Numbered from the stretch's first letter, positions 36,965-48,753 are shown. The stretch: DNA of 59,950 nt from Hydrogenophilales bacterium CG12_big_fil_rev_8_21_14_0_65_61_21 (GCA_002782005.1 PFGT01000012.1:1-59950); one strand, 5' to 3'. The notes: generated by a model from the sequence alone, not told the origin. Numbers and translations are program-made.

Positions 36965-38388
36965 TTCTCGCTTTGGGTAAAGAAGCGGGCTGGGGCGATG
37001 GCCACTTCACCCTTACGGTTGGCGATGGTGAAGGTGAAGCCCTTGACCTGCTCGGCGGCCTCAGGATTTAGCTTGACGCTGGCCTGGACAATGACGCTTT
37101 TGCCGTTGCGGATGGTTATCTGCGGGAAATTGCCCAGGTCCAGGGCATTTGGCGGCAGCCCCTGAGCCGTGACGGTGTAGGTTTCCGCGCTGCCGGATAG
37201 GTTGGTCAGGCGGATCTGGTAGCGGTTGCGGATGCTGCCGTCGGACAACAGGACGTAGAGCGGCTGGCGAATCTGCTGGACGCTGTACTCGAAGCTTTCC
37301 TTGTGTTCGATGTCGTAGACCAGATAGCCGGTCATCAAAACGATGGCCAGGCCGTAGCCGATCACCTTCAACCGTTTCCAGTCCAGCTTGACCTGGGCCG
37401 GTTCAGGCCGTGCCAGGTTGACCTCCGAGTCGTAGCGCACCAGCCCGCGCGGATAGGCCATCTTGTCCATGATGGTGTTGCAGGCATCGACGCACAGGCC
37501 GCAGGCAATACATTTGTATTGCAAGCCGTCGCGAATGTCGATGCCGACCGGGCAGACCTGCACGCATAAGCCGCAGTCGATGCAGTCGCCATGACCGGCC
37601 TGGTGACGATCGGTCAAGGTGCGCAGACCGGCCGTGGCTGAGGCGCGGCCCTGCTCGCCCTCGCCCCGGCGGCGGTCGTAATGCACGGTGAGCGTTTCCG
37701 GGTCGTACATGGCGCTCTGGAAGCGGCCGTATGGGCAGATGAAGGTACAGACATGCTCGCGCAACACCCCGGCCGCCAAGTAGGTGGATAGGGTCAATGC
37801 CGCCACCGCGATATAGGCCGCGCTGGCGGCCTGTCCAGTAAAGAAAGTGGACACCAGTGCCGGCGCGTAGCCGAAATAGAGCACGAAGGTCAGCGCGGTC
37901 CAGAAGGCCAAGGCTAGCCATATGAACCTGGTCAGGCCGACCTTTATCAGCTTGTCACGCGCGCTCCAGGGTTCCCGCAGCAGGCGCAGGCGGGCTGGAC
38001 GTTCACCCTGGATCAGGCGTTCGATCCAGATGAAGGCATCGGTCCATAGGGTCTGAAAGCAGAAATAGCCACAAAAAGCTCGACCTGCCAGGGCGGTGAT
38101 GAAGAACAGGATGACGGCCGCGATGAACAGCAGCATGGATAGCCAGAATATATCCTGTGGATAAACGGTCAGATCGAAAATCAGGTAGCGCCGACCTGGA
38201 ATGTCAAACATGATGGCCTGGGAGGGCGCGTCGGCACGGCTCCAGGGCAGCCAGGGCAGCAGGAAATAGACCGCTAAACTGAGCAGCAGTATGGCCGATT
38301 TGAAGTTGCGGAAAGCGCCCCGGATCGAGCGCGGCACTACTGGCGCGTGTTTGAAATAAAGCTCTGGTTGCTGATTCGGCGTGGTCAC
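36961..38388 (-). CDS. ccoG: cbb3 oxidase assembly ferredoxin CcoG
   Basis: A 475-residue membrane Fe-S protein of the CcoG/FixG type, which reduces copper for insertion into cbb3 oxidase. Several membrane helices in the first 220 residues include cysteine pairs in RAFCGYFCFQT and VCTFICPYG. Two [4Fe-4S] motifs follow (CIDCGLCVQVCP and CIACGLCVDACN), then a C-terminal IgD-like periplasmic domain (about 360-475). It lies 63 bases past ccoP, after a strong hairpin. Confidence 0.95.
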   Translation of the reverse strand: MTTPNQQPELYFKHAPVVPRSIRGAFRNFKSAILLLSLAVYFLLPWLPWSRADAPSQAIMFDIPGRRYLIFDLTVYPQDIFWLSMLLFIAAVILFFITALAGRAFCGYFCFQTLWTDAFIWIERLIQGERPARLRLLREPWSARDKLIKVGLTRFIWLALAFWTALTFVLYFGYAPALVSTFFTGQAASAAYIAVAALTLSTYLAAGVLREHVCTFICPYGRFQSAMYDPETLTVHYDRRRGEGEQGRASATAGLRTLTDRHQAGHGDCIDCGLCVQVCPVGIDIRDGLQYKCIACGLCVDACNTIMDKMAYPRGLVRYDSEVNLARPEPAQVKLDWKRLKVIGYGLAIVLMTGYLVYDIEHKESFEYSVQQIRQPLYVLLSDGSIRNRYQIRLTNLSGSAETYTVTAQGLPPNALDLGNFPQITIRNGKSVIVQASVKLNPEAAEQVKGFTFTIANRKGEVAIAPARFFTQSEK

Positions 38389-38407
38389 GTCGGTTTCGTC
38401 CTAAATA

Positions 38408-38435
38408 GAATAGCCCCTTCGCGACGGGGCTATTC
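38408..38435 (-). terminator. Hairpin between ccoP and ccoG
   Basis: A perfect 10-bp stem (GAATAGCCCC / GGGGCTATTC, eight-base loop) lies just after the ccoP stop. A short, A/T-rich stretch (TATTTAG) follows on the minus strand. It probably ends most ccoNOQP transcripts, with some reading on into ccoG, or protects the upstream mRNA. Confidence 0.65.
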
Positions 38436-38451
38436 GGCGGTCAATCGATAG

Positions 38452-39369
38452 TTACTTGCCGCCGCCTAATTCATGGACATAGACGGCCAGGAGCTTGATC
38501 TGCTCGGGCGTCAGACGGCCCTCCCAGAGGGGCATGACGCTACCGCCCAGGCCGCCGTCGATGACCTGCCGGACCGCCGCGACCTTACTGGCGGTGTCCG
38601 CCGCGCCGGACACGTCGGCAAAGCGCCATATCTTGTCGGTCAGGTTGGCGGAGCCGATGTCTTGGCGGCCCTTGGCCTCGGTGCCATGGCAATAGAAGCA
38701 GGCGGCGGTGTGAGAGTGGAACAGCTCATCGCCTTTGGCCGCCTTGGCCGGATCGGCCCTGTTGCCGGATAGCGATAACACGTAATTGGCCAGGTCGTCG
38801 ACCTGCTCGGGCGCCAGCGCCTCGGCGAACGGCGGCATGTAGCCATGCCGGCCATGGGTGATGGTCTCCTGAATCTTGTCGTAGCTGCCACCGTAGATCC
38901 AGTCGTCGTCGGTCAGGTTGGGGTAATAGCCGATCTTGCCGCCGCCGCCACTCTGGTGGCAGGCCGCGCAGTTGTCTGCGAACAGAGGCTTGCCGGCCGA
39001 CTGCACGAAACTGTACAACTGCGGGTCCTTGCTGATCCGCTCGAACGGCAGGCCCATGATCTTGTCGTAGTACGGCTTCTGCAGCGCGGCGGCATCCTGG
39101 GTTTCCTTCAGCAACTTGGCGCGGGTGTTCCAGTGCCAGGACTCGGTTTTTCCTTCGGCATTGGTGTACTCCACCGTGCCGAATCCGGGCAGGTAGTGTT
39201 GGCCAATGGGCCAGGATGGGTAATAGAGCCAGTAAACGATCGCGAACACGATGGTGGCGTAGAAGGCATAGGTCCACCAGACGGGCAGCGGGTTGTTGTA
39301 CTCCTCAAGGGTGCCGTCCCAGACGTGGCCGGTGGTCTGAGGGCCTTGATTTTTCACGTTGTCAGCCAT
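38452..39369 (-). CDS. ccoP: cbb3 oxidase subunit III (dihaem cytochrome c) CcoP
   Basis: 305 residues. ATG 39369 gives MADNVKNQ... as N-terminus; the open frame upstream lies in ccoQ. One to two N-terminal membrane helices (about 28-48; YNNPLPVWWTYAFYATIVF) anchor two cytochrome c domains with haem sites CAACH and CFYCH. It delivers electrons from soluble cytochromes to CcoO/CcoN. Overlaps ccoQ by eight bases. Confidence 0.95.
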   Translation of the reverse strand: MADNVKNQGPQTTGHVWDGTLEEYNNPLPVWWTYAFYATIVFAIVYWLYYPSWPIGQHYLPGFGTVEYTNAEGKTESWHWNTRAKLLKETQDAAALQKPYYDKIMGLPFERISKDPQLYSFVQSAGKPLFADNCAACHQSGGGGKIGYYPNLTDDDWIYGGSYDKIQETITHGRHGYMPPFAEALAPEQVDDLANYVLSLSGNRADPAKAAKGDELFHSHTAACFYCHGTEAKGRQDIGSANLTDKIWRFADVSGAADTASKVAAVRQVIDGGLGGSVMPLWEGRLTPEQIKLLAVYVHELGGGK

Positions 39370-39556
39370 TGGACTTGTCCTTTGCTTCTTGGTCGCGTTC
39401 TTCGTCGAGGAACGGGATGTTCTTTTGCTCTTCCAGTCGCGCACTTCGGTCTTTATTGCTGTACAGCCACAACACAATCAGACAGAAGGTGACGAAAAAG
39501 ATGAGCAAGCCAAGCGTTTTTAGGTTTGCCGCCTGGCTCCACCATGCCCATTCCAT
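39362..39556 (-). CDS. ccoQ: cbb3 oxidase small subunit CcoQ
   Basis: A 64-residue single-span protein: [12 protein letters not shown], a helix (about 13-32), then a short charged tail. CcoQ helps stabilise the assembled oxidase. Its start overlaps the end of ccoO by one base, and its end overlaps ccoP. Confidence 0.88.
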   Translation of the reverse strand: MEWAWWSQAANLKTLGLLIFFVTFCLIVLWLYSNKDRSARLEEQKNIPFLDEERDQEAKDKSNG

Positions 39557-40302
39557 TAGCGGTACTTCACCAGGTCTTCGGGTTTGATCTTGCTGAAGTC
39601 CACCATGGTGCCCAGAACTTGCAGATAGGCCACCAGCGCGTCCATCTCGGAGATGCCCGAGTGGTCGCCATCGTAATTGCCGGCTTCGGCCTGGGCGATC
39701 AAATTTTTCTGGGCTTGGGCGATGTCGAGCTCCTTGGCGGTCGCTGCGCCAAATTGCTTGACGTTCTGCTCATATTCAACCTGGCTCGCCGAGTAGGGCA
39801 CCCCGGTGATGCGCAGGGCGCGCAAGCGATCTTGCAGGTCGGAATAGTCCAGCGGCGTAGTTAGTAGCCACGGATAGTTGGGCATGACCGACTCGGGCAC
39901 CACGGAACGGGGCGCGATCAAGTGCTGCACGTGCCATTCGTTGGAGTACTTGGCGCCGACCCGGGCCAGGTCCGGGCCGGTACGCTTGGAACCCCACTGG
40001 AACGGGTGATCGTACTTGGATTCGGCGGCCAGCGAGTAGTGGCCATAACGCAGTTGCTCGTCACGGAACGGCCGAATCATCTGCGAATGGCACAGGTAGC
40101 AGCCTTCGCGGATGTAGATGTCGCGGCCACGCAACTCCAGCGGGGTGTAGGGGCGAACGCCTTCGACCTTTTCGACGGTATCTTTCATCAGGAACAACGG
40201 GGCGATTTCCACCATGCCGCCGATGCTGATGGCGATCATGGTGGCGACCAACAACACGCCGACGTTGGTTTCCAGAATTTCGCTCTTGATGTTTTTCAGC
40301 AT
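39556..40302 (-). CDS. ccoO: cbb3 oxidase subunit II (monohaem cytochrome c) CcoO
   Basis: A 248-residue membrane-anchored cytochrome c. An N-terminal helix (about 13-35) is followed by the haem site CYLCH in [18 protein letters not shown] and a distal Met region ([11 protein letters not shown]). It passes electrons from CcoP to CcoN. It follows ccoN by 19 bases. Confidence 0.96.
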   Translation of the reverse strand: MLKNIKSEILETNVGVLLVATMIAISIGGMVEIAPLFLMKDTVEKVEGVRPYTPLELRGRDIYIREGCYLCHSQMIRPFRDEQLRYGHYSLAAESKYDHPFQWGSKRTGPDLARVGAKYSNEWHVQHLIAPRSVVPESVMPNYPWLLTTPLDYSDLQDRLRALRITGVPYSASQVEYEQNVKQFGAATAKELDIAQAQKNLIAQAEAGNYDGDHSGISEMDALVAYLQVLGTMVDFSKIKPEDLVKYR

Positions 40303-40321
40303 GATCGGTTCTCGTCTTCGG

Positions 40322-41770
<1,449 letters not shown>

Positions 41771-41907
41771 GACTTCTCCTCGGGGGTTGCCTGCTATCCT
41801 CCTCTGGAGCGCGGGATCGAACCGAAGACGCAAACCGAGGCCGGCAATCAGTAAAAATGACGGCGGAGTATATGCTGAAACAGGGCGCAGTCGCAAGGCG
41901 ACAGAGC

Positions 41908-42510
41908 CTACTCGCGCAGCAGCAAGGTCAGGTCGTGAGCCATGTCCGGCGGCGGTTGGCCGAACGGTTGGTACAGGCGCAGGTGGCCTGTCCGGTCTAA
42001 TACATAGCTGCCGGCGGTGTGGTCGACCAGATAGCTAGTGGCGCCGGGTTCCGCGTGTTTTTTATAAAAAATGCGAAACTCTTTGGCGGCCATCGCCGTT
42101 TCCGCCGGGGTGCCATACAGACCCAGAAAGGTGGGATGGAAGTAGGGCACATATTCCTTGAGCATCTCAGGCGTATCGCGTTCGGGATCGACCGTGACGA
42201 ACAGCGCCTGAACCTGCCTGGCATCGGCCGGCGGCATCGATTTGAGCGCCGAGGCGACATCGGACAAGGTGGTAGGGCAGACATCCGGACAATAGGTATA
42301 ACCGAAGAACAGCACCACCAACTTGCCCTTGAAATCGCTCAGGCTACGTTTGACCCCGTTGTGATCGGTCAACTCCAAGTGGCGGCCGAAATCGGCGCCG
42401 GTGATGTCGGTGGCCTTGAAGTCGTCTCGCTTGGCCGGCCCGCAACCGGCCAGCATGGCCAGGCCGAGTATGAACGCGACGACCAGCCAATAGCCGGCGC
42501 GCCTGGTCAT
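41908..42510 (-). CDS. Sco1/SenC family copper protein
   Basis: A 200-residue thioredoxin-fold copper chaperone/thiol reductase for oxidase CuA or CuB sites. It has a lipoprotein-type signal with Cys23 (AMLAGCGP). The metal site is CPDVC (Cys74, Cys78) with the histidine in [17 protein letters not shown] chose ATG 42510 (MTRRAGYW), which overlaps the stop of the Rrf2 gene (ATGA). Its position next to ccoNOQP suggests delivery of copper to the cbb3 oxidase (inference). Confidence 0.92.
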   Translation of the reverse strand: MTRRAGYWLVVAFILGLAMLAGCGPAKRDDFKATDITGADFGRHLELTDHNGVKRSLSDFKGKLVVLFFGYTYCPDVCPTTLSDVASALKSMPPADARQVQALFVTVDPERDTPEMLKEYVPYFHPTFLGLYGTPAETAMAAKEFRIFYKKHAEPGATSYLVDHTAGSYVLDRTGHLRLYQPFGQPPPDMAHDLTLLLRE

Positions 42511-42965
42511 CGAGCTGGCATGGCCGCGACCGGCAGATCGGCCAGGCGGTATTTGCCGGTCAGCACGGCCTTGGCCAGGTCTTCCAGGGTCATGTCGTTC
42601 ATCATGGCGATAATCTTGTTCTTCACTGGCTTCCACCTGAGGTGCAGCGGGCAGGCGGTCTCGTCGGAACAGCGCTTCAGACCGAGGATGCAGTTTTGGG
42701 TAAAGTCGGGGCCTTCGGTTAGTAGCAGAACCTGCATCAAAGTGCTCTTGTGCATCCCTTCGCGCAGGCAGAAACCGCCCAGCCGGCCCCGGAAGGAATC
42801 GAGCAGACCGTGCTTGCACAGATTCTGCAAAATCTTCGCCAGATACGCTGCCGGCACGTTCAGTCGTTCGGCAATATCGCGGTTCAGCACCGGCACGCCG
42901 GGCGCCTGGGTGGCAATGTAGATCAACGCCTGGATGGCGTACTGGCTAGTGCGGGACAACACCAT
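42507..42965 (-). CDS. Rrf2 family Fe-S regulator
   Basis: A 152-residue DNA-binding protein: a winged helix (about 1-65; SRTSQYAIQALIYIA, IAERLNVPAAYLAKILQNL) and three cysteines, Cys92, Cys99 and Cys105, spaced as in IscR/NsrR cluster-binding members. It should sense Fe-S state, NO or oxygen. It is upstream of and coupled to the Sco gene, so it probably controls sco and perhaps ccoNOQP. A palindrome over its own -10 region suggests autoregulation. Confidence 0.92.
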   Translation of the reverse strand: MVLSRTSQYAIQALIYIATQAPGVPVLNRDIAERLNVPAAYLAKILQNLCKHGLLDSFRGRLGGFCLREGMHKSTLMQVLLLTEGPDFTQNCILGLKRCSDETACPLHLRWKPVKNKIIAMMNDMTLEDLAKAVLTGKYRLADLPVAAMPAR

Positions 42966-42995
42966 TTACGACTCCTTAAAGAGTTTTTTGTCCAA

Positions 42996-43014
42996 ATTAT
43001 AACCAGATCGGTTA
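42996..43014 (-). promoter_or_regulatory. Rrf2 gene promoter with overlapping palindrome
   Basis: On the minus strand a consensus TATAAT (43001-42996) lies 30 bases before the Rrf2 ATG, with an AAGGAG ribosome site (42978-42973) between. The palindrome TAACCGATCTGGTTA (43014-43000), 5-bp arms around five bases, overlaps the first two bases of the -10. A repressor bound there would block transcription, so it is a candidate Rrf2 site. No convincing -35 is visible. Confidence 0.55.
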
Positions 43015-43026
43015 CTTTGACTAGCA

Positions 43027-43722
43027 TCAAATAAAATCGTCCAGCCATTGGGACAGCGGCTTGGGCGCGATGAGTCGGGCAGCACGCTGAGGGTCGTGGT
43101 CTTCCAGGTAAGGCAGGACGGCCAGGCAGGGTGCGGGCAAGCGTTTGCGCAGGGTCAAGACATTTTCTTCGAACGCCGCCATAACTGGATCGAGCCGATT
43201 GGCGACCCAGCCGGCCAGGCGCAGCCCACGCACGGCGATGGCCTCGGCGGTCAGCAGGGCATGATTGAGACCGCCCAGCCGCATCCCGACCACCAGGACA
43301 ATCGGCAGGCCAAGCGCCACGGCCAGGTCGGCAGTGTCGCGGCGGTCGTCGAGCGGTGTCCGGAAGCCGCCCACGCCCTCGACCAGCCGCCAGTCGGCCA
43401 GCCCGACCAATTGGCCATAAGCCTCGACGATGTGCGGGATCTCGATGTGAACGCCCTTGCGCTCGGCGGCGATGTGCGGGGCCAGCGGCTCGCGTAACAG
43501 GTAGGGGTTGATGAGCGCACGCGGCGCGGCGACATTGGCCGCCTGCTCAAGCATGGCCACGTCCTCGTTGACCCAGACGCCGTCGACTTGCGCGGCCCCT
43601 GCGGCAATGGGCTTCATGGCTAAAACGCGCAGGCCGAGCGCGGTCATGGCGTGCAGCAGGGCCGCCGTGACCAGGGTCTTGCCGACGCCGGTATCGGTGC
43701 CGGTGATGAACAGGCCGGGCAT
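43027..43722 (-). CDS. bioD: Dethiobiotin synthetase BioD
   Basis: A 231-residue ATP-dependent carboxylase closing the ureido ring of dethiobiotin. P-loop GTDTGVGKT (8-16), the substrate Lys in AMKPIAAG, and VEGVGGFRTPL. The start ATG 43722 overlaps the bioC stop. It is last of the biotin operon. Confidence 0.95.
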   Translation of the reverse strand: MPGLFITGTDTGVGKTLVTAALLHAMTALGLRVLAMKPIAAGAAQVDGVWVNEDVAMLEQAANVAAPRALINPYLLREPLAPHIAAERKGVHIEIPHIVEAYGQLVGLADWRLVEGVGGFRTPLDDRRDTADLAVALGLPIVLVVGMRLGGLNHALLTAEAIAVRGLRLAGWVANRLDPVMAAFEENVLTLRKRLPAPCLAVLPYLEDHDPQRAARLIAPKPLSQWLDDFI

Positions 43723-44621
43723 CAGCGCAGCCCCGCCTGGCGTTGTTCGATCTTCAACTGGATCACCTTGCGGCCATCGTCCCACGGCGTCTTGTCGCCG
43801 ACCCATGCGTGGCCGTAGATCACCTCATAGGTCGCCGGCAGGCGGCCATCGTGGCGAAAGGTCTCGTAATTGGCGACCAACTGCTGCCACTCGCGCCGGC
43901 CCATCAGTCCTTGGCGCCGACCATCCAGGACGGTGTGGGCGCCGATGCCCTTGAGGTCGCGCAGGACGCCCTTGAGGTCGGCGTAGGTCAGGGTCAGGTA
44001 TTCCATCTCCATCACCGGGTTGGCGAAACCGGCGTGCATCAATGTGTCGCCCAGGTCGTGCAGGTCGATAAAGCGGTTGACGTGGCGGTAACCGTCCAGG
44101 CCGGCGAAGGCAGCGCTGAGTTCCCGCAGGGTATCCGGGCCGAAGCTGGAGAACAGCAGCAGGCCGCCGGGTTTCAGCACCCGGCGCAGCTCCCGGAAGG
44201 CGGTGTCCGGGGTCTCTAGCCACTGCATGGCCAAGTTGGACCAGATCAGGTCCAGCGAGTCGGTGGCCAGGGGTAGGGCCTCGATGTCGGCGCCGACCAA
44301 GGCCATGGGCGGCGCGGCAAACGGCGTCCGCAGCCGGTCGAACAGGGATGGCCTGGGCAAACGCCGGCGCGCCTCGGTCAGCATGGCGTGGGCCAGGTCC
44401 AGGCCGACCAGGCGGGCCTTCGGATAGCGCCGGTTGAGCAGCGGAAAGGCAAAACCGGTGCCGCAACCGGCATCCAGGATGCGGACCGGGTCCAGCTTCA
44501 TCACCGCCAGCCGCTCGTCCAGGCGACGGGCCACCTCCTGTTGCAGGAAGGCGGCGTCGTCGTAGGTCGGCGCGGCCCTGTCGAAGGCGGCGCGCAGGGT
44601 CTGTCTAAGCGCCGATTTCAT
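43722..44621 (-). CDS. bioC: Malonyl-ACP O-methyltransferase BioC
   Basis: A 299-residue SAM methyltransferase that masks malonyl-ACP to start pimeloyl synthesis. SAM motif I is ILDAGCGTGFAFPLL, with later motifs IWSNLAMQWLETP and FREL(R)RVLKPGG. The start ATG 44621 lies 17 bases inside the end of bioH. The frame extends upstream to 44876, but that part is inside bioH. Confidence 0.95.
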   Translation of the reverse strand: MKSALRQTLRAAFDRAAPTYDDAAFLQQEVARRLDERLAVMKLDPVRILDAGCGTGFAFPLLNRRYPKARLVGLDLAHAMLTEARRRLPRPSLFDRLRTPFAAPPMALVGADIEALPLATDSLDLIWSNLAMQWLETPDTAFRELRRVLKPGGLLLFSSFGPDTLRELSAAFAGLDGYRHVNRFIDLHDLGDTLMHAGFANPVMEMEYLTLTYADLKGVLRDLKGIGAHTVLDGRRQGLMGRREWQQLVANYETFRHDGRLPATYEVIYGHAWVGDKTPWDDGRKVIQLKIEQRQAGLR

Positions 44622-45342
44622 GTAAAAACCCCTGCAATTGAGCGACGAACCAGTCCGGATGCGACAGGAACGGGGCGTGCGATGCCTGCGCCTGGACCGC
44701 CAGCCGGGCGTTCGGCAGGGCGCTCGCCAGCCACGCGCCGGCGGCCGGCAGGCAAAGGCTGTCGTAGCCGCCGTGGACGACCAGGGTGGGGCAAGGTACC
44801 GCCGCCGCCTCACGGCGCAGATCGACGTTGCGCAGCAAGGCCAGTCCGGCGGCCAGGGTCTCGGGTCGGGGTTCACCGCGCGCGAACACGCGCTCGCGCA
44901 GGCGGCCGATCACCGCGCGGGCGGCCTCGCCGCCGCGTGCCTGGAGGGCGAGAAAACGCAGCAGCGTACCCTGGTAATCAGTCGCCAGCGAGTCGGTGAA
45001 GCCGGCCAGAACCTCGGGCGCCAGGCCGTGCGGCCAATCGTCGCGATTGACGAAGACCGGGCTGGTGGCCACCAGCACCAGCGCCTTGATCGGCTGGCGT
45101 GCAGCCAGGGCGAGCGCCACCATGCCGCCCATCGACCAGCCGACCACCACGGCGTCTGCCGGCAGATTGGCCGCCACCGCCGCAGCCAGATGGGGCGCAT
45201 CGTAAGGGGCGCAGATCGGGGTCTGGCCGTAGCCGGGCAGGTCGGGCGTCAGGACGTCGGGCCACTCCAGCTCGGCCAGCGTTTCCGCCCAGATGCCGCC
45301 ATGCAGCCCCCAACCGTGGAGAAAGACCAACGGCGCGCTCAC
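44605..45342 (-). CDS. bioH: Pimeloyl-ACP methyl ester esterase BioH
   Basis: A 245-residue alpha/beta hydrolase that removes the methyl mask from pimeloyl-ACP. The nucleophile is Ser70 in GWSMGG, the oxyanion region FLHGWGLHGG, the Asp in HGGYDSLCLP and the His in ASHAPFLSHP. The start is GTG 45342 after GGAGCTGGC, overlapping the bioF stop (GTGA). Confidence 0.93.
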   Translation of the reverse strand: MSAPLVFLHGWGLHGGIWAETLAELEWPDVLTPDLPGYGQTPICAPYDAPHLAAAVAANLPADAVVVGWSMGGMVALALAARQPIKALVLVATSPVFVNRDDWPHGLAPEVLAGFTDSLATDYQGTLLRFLALQARGGEAARAVIGRLRERVFARGEPRPETLAAGLALLRNVDLRREAAAVPCPTLVVHGGYDSLCLPAAGAWLASALPNARLAVQAQASHAPFLSHPDWFVAQLQGFLHEIGA

Positions 45343-46489
45343 GCCAGCTCCTTTAATGCCGTCAGCAGTTGGGCCAGCTCCGCCTCGGTATGCGCGGCGG
45401 ACAATGAGATACGCAGCCGGGCCGTGCCTTCCGGAACGGTCGGCGGCCGAATCGCGGGCAACAGGATGCCGCGTTCCAGCAACCCGTCGGCCAGGCGCAG
45501 AGCCTCGTGGTTGCCGCCGATCAGCAGCGGCTGGATCGGGCTGTCGGACGGCAGCAACGGCCAGGGCAGCCGGGCGACGCCGGCCTTGAGCTGGGCCATC
45601 AGGCGTTGCAACTGTTGTCGCCGCCAGGGCTCGCCGGCGATCAGCTTGAGGCTGGCCGAAACGGCGGCGGCCAACATGGGCGGGGCGGCGGTGGTGTAGA
45701 TATAGGTGCGGGCCTTGTTCACCAGCCATTCGACCAAGGTCTCGGAACCGGCGACAAAGGCGCCGGAGACGCCGGCGGCCTTGCCCAATGTAGCCAGATA
45801 AATCAGTGCGGGGTGAGGCGTGAGGAGTGCAGGGTAGCTATGCAAAACGCCGCGTCCACCTTCGCCCAGCACCCCGAAGCCATGGGCGTCGTCCAGATAC
45901 AGCCAGGCATTGTACTTTTCCGCCAGGGCCAGGAGTTTCGCCACCGGGGCCAGGTCGCCGTCCATGCTGAATACCGTATCGCTGGCGATCAGCTTGTTCT
46001 TGGCCCGGCTGGCGCGCAGCAGTTCTTCCAGGTGGCCCAGGTCGAGGTGCCGGTAGCGGACGTGTTCGGCCCGCGATAACAAGGCGGCATCGACTAGCGA
46101 GGCATGGTTGAGGCGGTCGGCGAACAGCGCGCCGTCGCGCCCGACTAGGGCCGTGACCACGCCCAGATTGGCCATGTAGCCGGTGGCGAACAGCAACGCG
46201 GCGGGCCGGCCAACGAAGGCCGCCAGCTCGCCTTCCAGTCGCTGATGCAGCGCGTGATGGCCGGTCAAGAGGTGCGAGGCGCTGGCGCCCACGCCGTAGC
46301 GCGTGGCGGCCTCGCAGGCGGCGGCGGCGATGGCCGGGTGACTGGCCAGGCCGAGGTAGTCGTTGCTGGCGAAGGATAGGTATGTCTTGCCGTCCACCGT
46401 GACCCGTGTGCCTTGGGCGCTTTCCAACACCCGGCGGCGGCGGCGCAGGCCCTGGCCATCCAGCTCGGCAAGCCGAGCTTCGAGGTCCA

Positions 46490-46493
<4 letters not shown>
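45339..46493 (-). CDS. bioF: 8-amino-7-oxononanoate synthase BioF
   Basis: A 384-residue PLP enzyme joining pimeloyl thioester and alanine. PLP region: [25 protein letters not shown] (201-207) and the PLP lysine Lys238 in TLGKAAG. Just before it, residues about 219-231 ([13 protein letters not shown]) are encoded by a GTGAGG-rich repeat and differ from the family norm, yet the frame is intact. Overlaps bioB by four bases (ATGA). Confidence 0.95.
45805..45830. repeat. GTGAGG-rich short repeat inside bioF
   Basis: The sequence AGTGCGGGGTGAGGCGTGAG, continuing GAGTG, lies within bioF and encodes (minus strand) LLTPHPA-like residues in a surface loop before the PLP lysine. It resembles GTGA-type simple repeats seen in gaps elsewhere in this window but is not identical to them. 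Confidence 0.35.
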
Positions 46494-47475
<982 letters not shown>

Positions 47476-47479
<4 letters not shown>

Positions 47480-47916
47480 GTCGTAGCCTCGATTTCAGTG
47501 TCGTTCCATTCCTCCCGGCCGGCCCGCCAGATGTCATAGGCCGCCCAGGGTGCCAAGGCCGCGATGAACAGCGCCCAGACACCGCTCCAGCCGATGAGGT
47601 GAGCCAGGTCGTTGGCCATGATGGTCATAAAGCCGACAATGGCGTAATAACGATAGCCGGCCCATTTAGTGTAATAGCGCACCCGGAGATTGGGGTGATG
47701 GGCCAGCCCGGCATAGACGAAGATAGAGGCCGCCAGCCAGATCATCACCGGCGGCAGCGACATGGCCATAGGCAGAAAGGCCAGCTTCTTGTCGGCCATA
47801 AAATGGCCCAGGGTGAACAGCCCGGCCGACAGAAAGGTGGTGGCCACCGCCAGGTAATTGAACAGGCGCGCGCTGCGCAAACAGGCGGCGGCGGACAGAT
47901 GATTTTTTTCGGCCAT
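47476..47916 (-). CDS. Four-helix membrane protein leading the biotin operon
   Basis: A 146-residue hydrophobic protein with about four membrane helices (20-40, 48-75, 90-105, 110-128) and an acidic tail. ATG 47916 (MAEKNHLS) is my choice; an in-frame TTG at 47934 is also open. I do not recognise the family. Its stop overlaps the bioB ATG (ATGA), so it is the first gene of the biotin transcript. A link to biotin precursors or transport is only a guess from position. Confidence 0.75.
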
Positions 47917-47967
47917 GCCAATGGGAAAATGCAAATGGGTCGGGCATAGTCAAATAAGGAGGCCGGC

Positions 47968-48681
47968 TTGTCAAATTCAATAACCACGTTACTGAACAAG
48001 TGCCACAATTTTGTACAGCAGCGGTTCGCCCAGGCCTGCTTTCTGTGTGCCGCCCGCAGCCAGGCTGGCCTGCTTTGTCCCGGTTGCCACGCCGATCTGG
48101 CGCGGCTATCGGTCGAGCGCTGCCCGGTCTGCGCCCAACCCACGCCGGCCGGCGCGGTATGTGGGGCCTGCCTGAAACGGCCGCCGGCCTTCGACCGCAC
48201 AGTGGCGGTCTATCGCTACGCCTTCCCCGCCTCGGTGCTGGTCCAGCAATTGAAGTATGGCGGCCAACTGGCATTGGCCCCCTGGCTGGCCGACCAGTTG
48301 GCGGCCGAGCTGGCGGGCGCCGACCGGCCCGACTGCATCATCCCCATGCCTTTGCACAAAAATCGCTTAAAGGAGCGGGGCTTCAATCAAGCAGCGCTGA
48401 TCGCCAAGCGCCTGGCCGACCGGCTGGCCGTACCCCTGGCGCTCCATGCCTGCGGCCGGGTGCGGGACACCCGGCCGCAGGTCGAGATGCCATTCGCCGC
48501 CCGGCACGGCAATATGCGCAATGCCTTTGTTTGCGACCTGGATTTAACCGGCCAGCGGGTCGCCCTGGTGGACGACGTGATGACCAGCGGCGCCAGCCTG
48601 GACGAGTTGGCCAAGGAGGTTAAGCGGGCCGGCGCAAGCGAGGTGTCGGCCTGGGTGATCGCCCGCACGGTGAGGACGTAG
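47968..48681 (+). CDS. comF: ComF family phosphoribosyltransferase-like protein
   Basis: 237 residues: an N-terminal zinc-ribbon region with cysteine pairs (CFLC, CPGC, CPVC, CGAC), then a phosphoribosyltransferase-like domain (PMPLHKNRLKERGFNQA; PRPP loop VALVDDVMTSGASLDE). ComF is needed for inward DNA transport during transformation in several bacteria. The start is TTG 47968, with AAGGAGG eight bases upstream, a strong site that decides the start. Divergent from the biotin operon. Confidence 0.92.
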   Translation: MSNSITTLLNKCHNFVQQRFAQACFLCAARSQAGLLCPGCHADLARLSVERCPVCAQPTPAGAVCGACLKRPPAFDRTVAVYRYAFPASVLVQQLKYGGQLALAPWLADQLAAELAGADRPDCIIPMPLHKNRLKERGFNQAALIAKRLADRLAVPLALHACGRVRDTRPQVEMPFAARHGNMRNAFVCDLDLTGQRVALVDDVMTSGASLDELAKEVKRAGASEVSAWVIARTVRT

Positions 48682-48728
48682 GTCGGCGCCGGGTTAAGGC
48701 GGGCGCCAGCGCGGAACTGATAGGGCGG

Positions 48729-48753
48729 CCCATGGCTGCCTGCCGCCCATGGG
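48729..48753. terminator. Inverted repeat between comF and dgt
   Basis: CCCATGG and CCATGGG arms about ten bases apart lie in the 125-base gap between convergent comF and dgt. There is no T run on either side. It may be a shared 3'-end structure; otherwise the gap holds nothing recognisable. Confidence 0.35.

Noticed and set aside
41771-41907. FNR/Anr box upstream of ccoN
   Set aside because: No TTGAT-N4-ATCAA-like dyad could be found by eye in this gap.
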